Shown here piece after piece: positions 1 through 6,493 of a stretch of DNA of 7,361 bases; position 1 is the stretch's first letter, and every line of letters starts with the position of its first letter. Location of the stretch: positions 1-7,361 of the forward strand of contig JBGQAL010000138.1 in NCBI GenBank assembly GCA_041494285.1, in the 5' to 3' direction. This DNA is from Fen-7 sp041494285 (GTDB lineage Archaea; Halobacteriota; Methanosarcinia; Methanotrichales; Methanotrichaceae). Position numbers and translations under genes: made by a program. The notes below the pieces were generated by a model. The model did not search any database. It worked only from the letters and a program-made list of their open reading frames with translations, and was not told the origin of the DNA.

Positions 1-1
1 A

Positions 2-385
2 AGAAGCATGTGGATCAGGGTTCCAATCTTCATCGTCCTGATGGGATTTATGATCTTTCGGATCGTCGGCACAAATGGAATAGTGGACAAGGTCGGGATG
101 GTCTTTGTGACCGTCTGCATACTTACAACCTCGGTTGCGATTCTCTTCGGCGTAGCTATAGCTCCTCGTGCTTGGTGCTCCTTCTGCCCCATGGGCACTC
201 TGCAGAGAACCCTTGGAGGGAAAAAGTTCCAGCTCAAAGTTGACAGGGAAAAGTGCATAGATTGCGGTATATGCCAGAAGGTCTGCCCCATGCAGCTTCC
301 TGTAAACGAGATCCTGGAAAAGCCAGATTGCATAAAATGCGCGAGGTGCGTGGAGGCATGTCCAAAGGAGGCGCTTAGCTTCTGA
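2..385 (+). CDS. Membrane-bound 4Fe-4S ferredoxin-type protein, C-terminal part (5' end outside window)
   Basis: The reading frame is open from base 2 and ends at TGA 383-385, so the true start is probably upstream and this is a fragment. Numbering from the Met at base 8, residues 5-23 and 28-53 are hydrophobic and look like two membrane spans. A Cys-x2-Cys-Pro motif (C57, C60) follows at the end of the second span. Two ferredoxin cluster motifs come next: C83-x2-C86-x2-C89-x3-C93-Pro and C108-x2-C111-x2-C114-x3-C118-Pro, each fit to hold a [4Fe-4S] cluster. This layout matches NapH/YccM-like polyferredoxin membrane proteins, which pass electrons between membrane and cytoplasmic partners and usually carry a second membrane Cys-Pro motif further upstream, here missing with the N-terminus. 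The physiological partner cannot be told from this window. The family is clear; the exact role is unknown. Confidence 0.85.
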   Translation, partial: RSMWIRVPIFIVLMGFMIFRIVGTNGIVDKVGMVFVTVCILTTSVAILFGVAIAPRAWCSFCPMGTLQRTLGGKKFQLKVDREKCIDCGICQKVCPMQLPVNEILEKPDCIKCARCVEACPKEALSF

Positions 386-435
386 TAGGCCAATATAGGA
401 CCGGTTTAAGAGATGACCAAGACTGTGGTGGAAAC

Positions 436-627
436 GTGGTCAATAATTCGTCAGATCCTTTATGGGCGCAAGTCCTCGCTTATTCATAGGCTACTCAGAA
501 CGGTCTTAAGGCAGGATCGCAGCCTGCAGACCAAGAATACGAATCGAAGAAAACCGATGCCAATTATCAAGGGACCTGGTATGAAGCATATCATGCGCAA
601 GAAAAACAGCTATTCAAGGCCGTCTAA
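436..627 (+). pseudogene. Small hypothetical protein gene interrupted by one in-frame TAG
   Basis: This frame would encode about 63 residues from GTG 436 to TAA 625-627, with a single TAG at 487-489 (codon 18). GTG is preceded by GGTGG at 427-431, a plausible ribosome site. No start codon follows the TAG, so the downstream part cannot be translated alone. The translation looks like real protein on both sides of the TAG: NNSSDPLWAQVLAYS before it, and later ANYQGTWYEAYHAQEKQLF. The other forward frame across this stretch is Arg/Lys-rich, as expected of a shadow. The TAA overlaps the rfcS stop on the other strand (624-626), typical of compact convergent genes. The family is not recognised. The likely cause is a nonsense mutation (for example CAG to TAG); TAG read-through or a sequencing error are alternatives. 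Confidence 0.45.
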
Positions 628-1589
628 CTCTTTGATCCTGCCAGAACAAAGTATGCCAGGAGGGCCTCCAACTGAATCCTCTCGTTGGCACCTTCCGTCA
701 TCCTGAAGTCTATCTCTCCTATCCTATCAATGAGCCTGACCTTATCGGCATTTGAGATGTCCATGATGAGCATCGCCCGGTGAAGCTGGACCACCACGTC
801 CTGGCCTGACAGGCCTTTGGAAAGAAGAAGGTCGTCAAGCTTTCCCCTGGCAGCCACGAAATCCCCAGATATAGCGGCCTTTATCAGCTCCTTAATCTCC
901 TCGGGCTTAGCCGTTGAGGTTATCAGATAGATTGTGTCCTCATCCACTTTGTCGCCCAAGAGCGCAGCTGCCTGCAAAGCATTTATGGCCTTGCGCATGT
1001 CGCCGCTTGCCACGTACTCTATTGCATCCATTCCCCCTTTGGTGACTTCCAGCTTCTCCATCTCCGCAATGTGACCGATCCTCTTGGTTACAGCTTCTTT
1101 AGAGAGCGGCTTGAACCGGTAGACGGCGCAGCGGGACTGGATCGGCTCGATTATCTTGGAGGAGTAGTTGCAGGAGAGAATGAACCTGGTGGTAGCACTG
1201 TACCTTTCCATAGTCCTGCGCAGAGCTGACTGGGCATCGTTGGTCAGGGCGTCGGCCTCGTCCAGGAATATGACCTTAAAATCTGCCACACCCAGTGGAG
1301 CCATTCGGGCGAAGTCCTTGACCTTGTGTCTGATAATATCTATTCCGCGCTCGTCGGAAGCGTTCAGCTCAATGAAGTTGTTCCTCCAGGTCTCTCCGAA
1401 GATCTCCTTGACGATGGATATAGCTGCAGCTGTCTTGCCAACGCCAGGCGGCCCCGAGAAGAGCAGATGAGGCAGGTTCTTGGTCTTGACGTAGGAATTA
1501 AGGCGCTTGATTATATCGTCCTGGCCAACGATGTCGTCTAGCCTCTCAGGCCGGTACTTCTCAATCCAGATCTCCTCTTTGATGGTCAA
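624..1589 (-). CDS. rfcS: Replication factor C small subunit (clamp loader ATPase)
   Basis: This 321-residue protein has the usual length of the archaeal RFC small subunit. With the large subunit it forms the pentamer that uses ATP to load the PCNA sliding clamp onto primer-template junctions. Visible motifs: the N-terminal IWIEKYRPERLDDIVGQ box (residues 7-23), Walker A GPPGVGKT (46-53), the NASDERGID box (76-84), Walker B VIFLDEAD (106-113), sensor 1 FILSCN (136-141), and the SRC arginine-finger motif (152-154), followed by the helical lid and C-terminal collar region. All catalytic positions are present. The start is TTG at 1587-1589: an in-frame TGA lies only nine codons upstream, with no ATG or GTG between, and AGGAGG sits just ahead. 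The gene is convergent with the small frame at 436-627 and appears monocistronic. The identification is firm. Confidence 0.97.
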   Translation of the reverse strand: MTIKEEIWIEKYRPERLDDIVGQDDIIKRLNSYVKTKNLPHLLFSGPPGVGKTAAAISIVKEIFGETWRNNFIELNASDERGIDIIRHKVKDFARMAPLGVADFKVIFLDEADALTNDAQSALRRTMERYSATTRFILSCNYSSKIIEPIQSRCAVYRFKPLSKEAVTKRIGHIAEMEKLEVTKGGMDAIEYVASGDMRKAINALQAAALLGDKVDEDTIYLITSTAKPEEIKELIKAAISGDFVAARGKLDDLLLSKGLSGQDVVVQLHRAMLIMDISNADKVRLIDRIGEIDFRMTEGANERIQLEALLAYFVLAGSKS

Positions 1590-1591
1590 CT

Positions 1592-1597
1592 CCTCCT
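1592..1597 (-). promoter_or_regulatory. Ribosome binding site that fixes the TTG start of rfcS
   Basis: On the minus strand AGGAGG is followed by only two bases before TTG 1589. The match to the archaeal anti-Shine-Dalgarno sequence is perfect but the spacing is short. There is no competing ATG/GTG start between the upstream in-frame TGA and this point, so the site supports TTG as the real start. Confidence 0.65.
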
Positions 1598-1614
1598 TCT
1601 GTGCTTCGAGCTGT

Positions 1615-1630
1615 CAATATATCAATATTT
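1615..1630 (-). promoter_or_regulatory. Possible archaeal TATA element for rfcS
   Basis: The minus strand reads AAATATTGATATATTG, an AT-only island in an otherwise mixed spacer, 26-41 bases upstream of the TTG. If its upstream half is the TATA box, transcription would begin about 10-15 bases before the start codon, giving a very short leader that still includes the AGGAGG. This is inferred from composition and spacing only. Confidence 0.3.
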
Positions 1631-1683
1631 CCCGATTGCTCATTCATGTTTCCACTCTGGCGTCCCTTTTGAGGAATCGGGGG

Positions 1684-1773
1684 ATGAAGAAAATGATTGC
1701 CTATCCTTTCGTTATTGCTGCCGTTGGGCTTTGGCGGCTATTTGATGTGCTCCGGTCAAGAGCATTCCGATAG
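1684..1773 (+). CDS. Doubtful 29-residue membrane peptide or remnant of a membrane protein
   Basis: ATG 1684 follows GAGG-aatcgggg and opens a 29-codon frame beginning MKKMIAYPFVIAAVGLW, a positively charged start followed by a hydrophobic stretch, and ending in an Arg-rich tail at TAG 1771-1773. A second forward frame (codons in register with 1697) takes over the hydrophobic character at about 1720-1740, reading GFGGYLMCSGQEHSDRI. The two together could be one small membrane protein or lipoprotein broken by a frameshift. No family is recognised. It sits between the divergent rfcS start and the end of the hydrolase gene, and could be chance. Nothing else coding is seen in the spacer 1590-1807. 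Confidence 0.18.
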   Translation: MKKMIAYPFVIAAVGLWRLFDVLRSRAFR

Positions 1774-1807
1774 GATTACTCCCAATGATCGGCTCCTATT
1801 TGGGCTC

Positions 1808-2548
1808 TTATATTTCCAGCACCAGGTCGTCGCAGCCGACAACCACCTCGCCGAAATTCGTGATGCTCTTCACAGCGTCCAGCCGCTCCTGGATGGTTGT
1901 GTACCTTCCGGCATCGAAGTGAGTCAGTGCCAGCCTCTTCGCCTTTGCCCGCCAGGCAATCTCCGCCGCATCCTCTGGGTTTAGGTGCGGCCACTCCGGG
2001 CTCTGCTCGCCAGGCTTGTGGGAGCACTCGGTAATGAGAAGATCGGCATCCTCAGCCAGCAGCACAGCGTTCTCGCAGATTCCGGTGTCAGGGCAGTAGG
2101 TCACTACTTTGCCATCCAGATCGAAGCGGTAGCCCATGCATGGCGTTGCGTGGACCAGGAACCGGCACTCCAAGGGGAAGGGAAGCTTGTAGGGCCCTTC
2201 GGAAAGCTCGCGGACCTCGACAGCAAAGGGCAGCTTGCTCAAAGGAACTGTGAAGGGCTCGTTTACGATTGTCTCCAGAACCTGTCTGGTGCCTTTCTGT
2301 CCGAAGATGCGTAGATCCTGCGAAAAATGGAACTTGTTCAGGACGTGAAGGCCCTCGATGTGGTCCAGGTGGAAGTGAGAGAGGAAGAGATAGACAGGCA
2401 AGTCGTCATGGATGTAGCGGTCGGCCTTGTAGATACCATTGCCTGCGTCGAGGATTATGTGATACTTCTCGGAGTTTATGAGGGTGCAGATGGTGTTGCC
2501 TGTGTCAGTGTCGTACCAGCCGTTAGTGCCAAGGAAGATGACTTGCAT
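1808..2548 (-). CDS. RNase Z/ElaC-like metallo-beta-lactamase-fold hydrolase
   Basis: This 246-residue protein is a complete metallo-beta-lactamase fold of the RNase Z-like group, which binds two zinc ions and typically hydrolyses phosphodiester bonds. The signature HFHLDH gives H58, H60, D62 and H63. Further ligands are probably H133 (LVHATP), D154 (YCPDTG) and H210 (LTHFD), with H188 in the PHLNPEDAAEIA segment. The set appears intact, so an active enzyme is expected. At 246 residues it is shorter than typical tRNase Z (about 300), and I see no clear exosite arm, so tRNA 3' processing is not assured. A nuclease or small-molecule phosphodiesterase is equally possible. ATG 2546-2548 starts one base after the TAG of the upstream STAND gene, and GGAG at 2556-2559 lies inside that gene's last codons. 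The two are therefore probably cotranscribed and translationally coupled. The gene is visibly GC-richer than its partner's 5' half. Confidence 0.9.
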   Translation of the reverse strand: MQVIFLGTNGWYDTDTGNTICTLINSEKYHIILDAGNGIYKADRYIHDDLPVYLFLSHFHLDHIEGLHVLNKFHFSQDLRIFGQKGTRQVLETIVNEPFTVPLSKLPFAVEVRELSEGPYKLPFPLECRFLVHATPCMGYRFDLDGKVVTYCPDTGICENAVLLAEDADLLITECSHKPGEQSPEWPHLNPEDAAEIAWRAKAKRLALTHFDAGRYTTIQERLDAVKSITNFGEVVVGCDDLVLEI

Positions 2549-2549
2549 G

Positions 2550-5500
2550 CTAATTCTCCGGTTCGTCAGGAATCTGCCACTCTGCCAGCTTCTGCCTTAC
2601 TTTCTCAGAATGAGGGCTTTCGATCTGCTCGAAAATAGTGAGCGCTGCTTTAGCACTTTCAATTGCTTTCAGCCGCTGGCCGAGCTTTTCCATTGCTAGG
2701 CTTTTGTAGAACAGAGCGTCGCCCTCTCCCCAGCAATATTCCATCTTTTGGAAGATTTCCAGCGCTTGATCGCAATGATTGATTGCCTTGTAGTTCTCAC
2801 CAAGATCAGCGTAGACTTTGCCCAAATTACAGAGAGCTTCGCCTTCAACTTTTCGATATTCAATTTTGCGAACGATGTCTAGGGATTGCATGCAGTGTTC
2901 GACGGCTTTATCGGCTTCATTTAGATCTGAGTAGGCTTTGCCTAAATTGCAGAGGGTTTCTCCTTCACTCATTCGATCTTCGATCTCGCGGCCGATCGCC
3001 AGCGCCTGCTCATAGAACTCGATGGCTTTACGAGTCTCTCCCAGGTTAGAGTAGGCTAAACCTAGGTTACCCAAATTGGCTCCTTCACCCCGTCTATACC
3101 CGATTTCTTGAGCAATAGCCAGAGCCTGCTCGTAGTACTCAATGGCCTTGCGAGTCTCGCCCAGGTTAGAATAGGCATTCCCCAAGTTGCTTAACCAACT
3201 GCCTTCATATCGTTTATCTCCTATCCTGCGGGAAATAGCTAGGGCTGGTTCATAGTACTCCATGGCCTTGCGAATTTCGCCCAGGTTGGAATAAGCGTTG
3301 CCCAGGCAGCCCAAATCGGCTCCTTCACTCTGTCTGTCCCCAATCTCGCGGGAAATAACCAGGGCCTGCTCATTGTACTCGATGGCCTTGCGAGTCTCGC
3401 CCAGGTTGGAATAGGCATTGCCCAAGTTGCCCAAATTGGCTCCTTCACCCCGTCTATACCCGATCTCGCGGGCTATAGCCAAGGCCTGCTCGTAGTACTC
3501 GATGGCCTTCCGAGTCTTTCCTAGGTTGGAGTAAACACTTCCTAAGTTACCCAACCAATTGCCTTCGTTTCGTTTATCCCCTATCTTGCGAGAAATAGCG
3601 AGAGCCGGTTCATAGTACTCAATAGCCTTGCGAATTTCGCCCAGGTTGGAATAAGCGTTGCCCAGGCAGCCCAAATCGGCTCCTTCACTCTGTCTGTCCC
3701 CAATCTCGCGGGCAATGGCCAAGGCCTGCCCGTAGTATTCTATGGCCTTGTGAGCCTCGCCCATGTTGAAGTAAACACTCCCCAAATTGCACAAATCGGC
3801 CGCTTCACTCCGTCTGCTCCCGATCTCGCGGGCTATAGCCAAGGCCTGCTCGTAGTACTCGATGGCCTTGCGAGTCTCGCCCAGGTTGGAGTAGGCTAAA
3901 CCCAAGTTACACAAATCAGCTCCTTCACCTCGCCTATCCCCGATCTTGCGAGAAATAACCAGGGCTTGGCCGTAGTACTCAATGGCCTTTGGGATCTCGC
4001 CCAAGTTGGAATAGACGCTGCCCAAGTTGCCCAGGTGCGCTCCTTCAGAACTTCGATCGCCCATCATCCTTGCTGCTGTTAAGCCAGTTTCGAGCCAGCT
4101 AATCTTATCCCTGGGATGTAGGCGCAGATCCAGTACGTAAGCTCCATCATTTGCATAGGAGTCGGCCATTTTCATGACTAATCTCATATCGCTCTTTGTA
4201 AGTTTCCTGGAAATTCGGACCATATTTTTTGTCCAGGCTTGGCCAACCTTAATGTTTGCCCATTCGCGATCGAATAGCTTCAGTCCTGCGAAGAGATTCT
4301 CTTCACCCTTTTCGTAGAGCTTATCAGCCTCAGAAAGAACTTTCTGGTAGTGCCGGGCATGTTTCTGCTGGGCATCAAGAAGTTCACTTGCTTCGAGACA
4401 TGATTCCGCAAAAATGCGTGCTAACTCGTGAAGCTTATATCGCCCATCTTCAGAATTTGAAAAAGGAATGAAATCAACCAGACTCCATTTCACCAAATCG
4501 CTCAGTGCTTCAGATGCTGGACTAGGAGACATCTTCAAAACGGCAGTCGCAGCATAGCGATCGAAATCCTCTGGAAATACGGAAAGACGACGCCATTGTT
4601 TTTTTCTGCCAGGTGTCAGCAGTTCGTAGCTTAGACTGAAGGATGCCCTTACGAGTTCTAGCCGAGCTACTTTGTCTCTCAAACGCTTTTCATACTCAGA
4701 AACACCTAGATCTTTTTTTTCTGCCAAGGCCTTGCCCGCATTCCTAAGAGCAATAGGAAGATATCCACACAGTTTCGCAAGCTCTTCGGCCCTACTACCA
4801 ATGCGTGGGGCAATTTCAAGGAGCAACTCTCGCGCTTTGTCTATAGGCAATAAGTTCAGATCTTTTTCCACCAGACCGGGTAATGCAAATTTAATTCTGG
4901 ATGTGATCAGAACAGAACAACCCACTGGAGGCAGTAGAGGCTCCACCTGCTCACTGTTAGCGGCATTATCCATCAGCAGGAGAGTACGCTTACTTGTCAG
5001 AATTGATAGATACAGCCCACGCAATTCCACTGGATTTTCTGGTAAGCGATCAACGGGGTTATAAGCACGAATTATCTGGGCCATGGCTTCGACAGGAGTT
5101 ACAGGAGGCAATTCCAGGTTTACACTTGTTCCTCTCATATCGATGAAGATTTGGCCGTCAGGAAATTGATCCTTGAGCCTCTCGGCTAGAACTAAAGCTA
5201 ACGCCGTCTTGCCAATGCCACCCATGCCGCGAAGGCCAGTTATGGTAGCACCTTTTTCGAAGTTAGCGAGGATGTCTTTAATTTCATCCTCGCGGCCTTT
5301 AAAGTCTGCAGGAGGTGGTGGGATCTGGTGGGGAATGATTTTATTCAATTGTGGAGCATTTTCGGTAGACGCAACTTCTGATTTGAACTTTGGCACGTTA
5401 AATTCGCATTTTCCACCATCGCAAGAATCGATATCCTCTACCCACTTGTTTCGTGGGTCACTCCAGCGACGAAGAAAAACTATGCCCTTTCCAGTATCAA

Positions 5501-6362
5501 AATCCAGATGGACGTAATTGCACGAATTTGCATAAAGAGGATTTTCTGATATTCGACGATTGTATGACGCTCCCGCGGGAATAATGACACAATCGCCGGA
5601 GGTGCCGCTTGCTATCTCTACTTTCGGTTTATGCTGGTGACCACGCAAAATAAAATCGCAGCCTTGCATAATCCGGGTTTCAATCCTATTGCAATCAAAC
5701 TCAGTCAGCCAATCGAACGGATGGTGAAGCACTACAATTTTTAGATCCGCATCTGAAATCCCTTCAAGAATACCATGAATCTGCGGTTCTCCAACAATTA
5801 CAAATCCCTTGTCACCGATTTTAGCGTTATTTCGCCCGCAGATCCATGCAGAGTTTAGTCCAAGAAGTGCAATCTCTTTCTTTCCGATCTTTATTCTTCG
5901 AACATTGACATAATCCGGTGGTTCTTGGCCGGTATACTCTCTCACGAAAGAGGCAAATGCCTGAAATGGCTCCAATAATCGAGATCTTCCGCGATCATCC
6001 GTCAACCATTTTTGAACATCTCTTTCTGAGACAAGTGGCTTCGTTAGCTCACGAGGAAGAAGTCTAAATTCGTCTCTGTCCAAGTCATGATTTCCTGGCA
6101 CAATGAAAAGCTGTTTTGGTTTCAATCCAAGTTCATTCAAGATTGGTTGGAAAAATTGCTCTTTTGCAGCCTGATATTCTTCAGGCTTTCCGCTAAAGGC
6201 AACATCTCCACTAAAGACAACGAAATTTATCTTTTCGAGTTCGGGATTGATTTTCGTTCTATCCCGAATATCTTTGAGCAGAGCGCTGAACACCACTTGG
6301 CGATCGAATTCGCTTCCTTTCTGATGCCAATCAGAGAGATGCAGCCACGCTAAACCCGTCAT
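2550..6362 (-). CDS. Metallophosphoesterase - NB-ARC/STAND NTPase - TPR protein (1270 aa)
   Basis: The protein has three parts. Residues 1-300 form a calcineurin-like metallophosphoesterase with all metal motifs: D11-x-H13, G52-D53, G90-N91-H92-D93, H213/H214 and G241-H-Q-H244. A linker rich in proline (IPPPPADFKGRE, 347-358) leads to an NB-ARC NTPase: Walker A GMGGIGKT (379-386), Walker B LLLMD (461-465), sensor LITSR (485-489), LPIAL (535-539, the GLPL-type motif) and an LHEL (644-647) at the MHD position. A helical connector (650-767) is followed by twelve 40-residue TPRs (768-1247) and a short tail. There is no signal peptide or membrane span, so it is expected to be cytoplasmic. By STAND family knowledge, the TPRs sense a ligand, the NB-ARC switches and oligomerises on ATP, and the phosphoesterase is the effector, probably cutting nucleic acid or nucleotides; the substrate is unknown. 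ATG 6362 has GAGG/GGAG just upstream, an in-frame TAA lies 25 codons earlier, and no better start lies between. A role in antiviral or stress-induced arrest is an inference. Confidence 0.93.
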   Translation of the reverse strand: MTGLAWLHLSDWHQKGSEFDRQVVFSALLKDIRDRTKINPELEKINFVVFSGDVAFSGKPEEYQAAKEQFFQPILNELGLKPKQLFIVPGNHDLDRDEFRLLPRELTKPLVSERDVQKWLTDDRGRSRLLEPFQAFASFVREYTGQEPPDYVNVRRIKIGKKEIALLGLNSAWICGRNNAKIGDKGFVIVGEPQIHGILEGISDADLKIVVLHHPFDWLTEFDCNRIETRIMQGCDFILRGHQHKPKVEIASGTSGDCVIIPAGASYNRRISENPLYANSCNYVHLDFDTGKGIVFLRRWSDPRNKWVEDIDSCDGGKCEFNVPKFKSEVASTENAPQLNKIIPHQIPPPPADFKGREDEIKDILANFEKGATITGLRGMGGIGKTALALVLAERLKDQFPDGQIFIDMRGTSVNLELPPVTPVEAMAQIIRAYNPVDRLPENPVELRGLYLSILTSKRTLLLMDNAANSEQVEPLLPPVGCSVLITSRIKFALPGLVEKDLNLLPIDKARELLLEIAPRIGSRAEELAKLCGYLPIALRNAGKALAEKKDLGVSEYEKRLRDKVARLELVRASFSLSYELLTPGRKKQWRRLSVFPEDFDRYAATAVLKMSPSPASEALSDLVKWSLVDFIPFSNSEDGRYKLHELARIFAESCLEASELLDAQQKHARHYQKVLSEADKLYEKGEENLFAGLKLFDREWANIKVGQAWTKNMVRISRKLTKSDMRLVMKMADSYANDGAYVLDLRLHPRDKISWLETGLTAARMMGDRSSEGAHLGNLGSVYSNLGEIPKAIEYYGQALVISRKIGDRRGEGADLCNLGLAYSNLGETRKAIEYYEQALAIAREIGSRRSEAADLCNLGSVYFNMGEAHKAIEYYGQALAIAREIGDRQSEGADLGCLGNAYSNLGEIRKAIEYYEPALAISRKIGDKRNEGNWLGNLGSVYSNLGKTRKAIEYYEQALAIAREIGYRRGEGANLGNLGNAYSNLGETRKAIEYNEQALVISREIGDRQSEGADLGCLGNAYSNLGEIRKAMEYYEPALAISRRIGDKRYEGSWLSNLGNAYSNLGETRKAIEYYEQALAIAQEIGYRRGEGANLGNLGLAYSNLGETRKAIEFYEQALAIGREIEDRMSEGETLCNLGKAYSDLNEADKAVEHCMQSLDIVRKIEYRKVEGEALCNLGKVYADLGENYKAINHCDQALEIFQKMEYCWGEGDALFYKSLAMEKLGQRLKAIESAKAALTIFEQIESPHSEKVRQKLAEWQIPDEPEN
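2556..2559 (-). promoter_or_regulatory. Internal ribosome binding site of the hydrolase gene
   Basis: GGAG lies seven bases before ATG 2548, within the Pro-Glu codons at the very end of the STAND gene. The arrangement TAG-c-ATG means a terminating ribosome is already at the next start. Spacing and sequence support this start and coupled translation. Confidence 0.6.
2622..4061 (-). repeat. Twelve tandem 120-bp units encoding 40-residue TPRs
   Basis: Twelve contiguous units of exactly 40 codons run from residue 768 to 1247 with no insertions or deletions between them. The core pattern per unit is E-G--L-NLG-AYSNLGE-RKAIEYYEQALAI. Units 1-9 (2982-4061) are highly alike at DNA level. Units 10-12 (2622-2981) are diverged, and unit 12 has lost the LG pair. 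The 40-residue length exceeds the classical 34-residue TPR by a longer inter-repeat turn (typically GDRRS at unit starts). Confidence 0.95.
2982..3701 (-). repeat. Two copies of a 360-bp (three-TPR) block, recent in-frame duplication
   Basis: TPR units 4-5-6 (3342-3701) and 7-8-9 (2982-3341) repeat in the same order with unit-specific signatures: GDRQ...EP, then GDKR...WL, then GYRRGEGANL. Comparing 3241-3360 with 3601-3720 by eye gives 7 differences in 120 bases. The 52 bases at 3301-3352 and 3661-3712 are identical. The block length preserves frame, so the array grew by segmental duplication on top of the single-unit repeat. Confidence 0.92.
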
Positions 6363-6364
6363 TT

Positions 6365-6371
6365 CTCCCTC
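6365..6371 (-). promoter_or_regulatory. Ribosome binding site of the STAND gene
   Basis: The minus strand reads GAGGGAG followed by AA and then ATG 6362. GAGG gives a spacing of five bases, GGAG of two. No other ATG, GTG or TTG start lies between the upstream in-frame TAA (6435-6437) and this ATG, and the protein begins MTGLAWLHLSDWH, as phosphoesterases of this type usually do. Confidence 0.6.
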
Positions 6372-6431
6372 GGTTTGCTGGATGGCTCTGGTATCCTCCC
6401 AAGAATTACTGAATGCCTCGGCTCCAGAATG

Positions 6432-6493
6432 ATTTTAGAGAGAACGTCGCTTAGGATATAAGATTTGCCAGCAAGAATGAAAAGAATATTTTA
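6432..6493 (-). promoter_or_regulatory. Candidate promoter region of the STAND-hydrolase operon
   Basis: Two TATA-like strings face the operon: TAAAATATT (6493 to 6485) and TAAAAT (6437 to 6432). They would place transcription starts about 100 or 45 bases ahead of ATG 6362. They stand out only by AT content. No operator-like palindrome is seen. It is also possible that either string is part of the decayed gene at 6435-6868. Confidence 0.25.

Noticed and set aside
487..489. TAG as a pyrrolysine codon
   Set aside because: Kept only as an alternative. Two genes in this window end naturally with TAG, no pyl genes or insertion element are visible, and the small gene is not a known methylamine methyltransferase.
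413..706. 97-codon forward ORF starting ATG 413
   Set aside because: It is Arg/Lys/Ser-rich without recognisable pattern, runs antisense into the 3' end of rfcS, and is in the wrong frame relative to the more protein-like frame at 436-627.
1985..2638. Forward ORFs opposite the hydrolase gene
   Set aside because: They are shadows of the GC-rich minus-strand coding sequence. The minus frame has the complete HxHxDH zinc-ligand set.
2622..4061. CRISPR-like or non-coding satellite array
   Set aside because: The 120-base periodicity is fully explained by in-frame 40-residue TPR units; there are no unique spacers between short constant repeats.
4672..5517. Forward ORFs of 114-130 codons opposite the NB-ARC region
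   Set aside because: They lie antisense to the Walker A and B coding stretch and show no domain pattern of their own.
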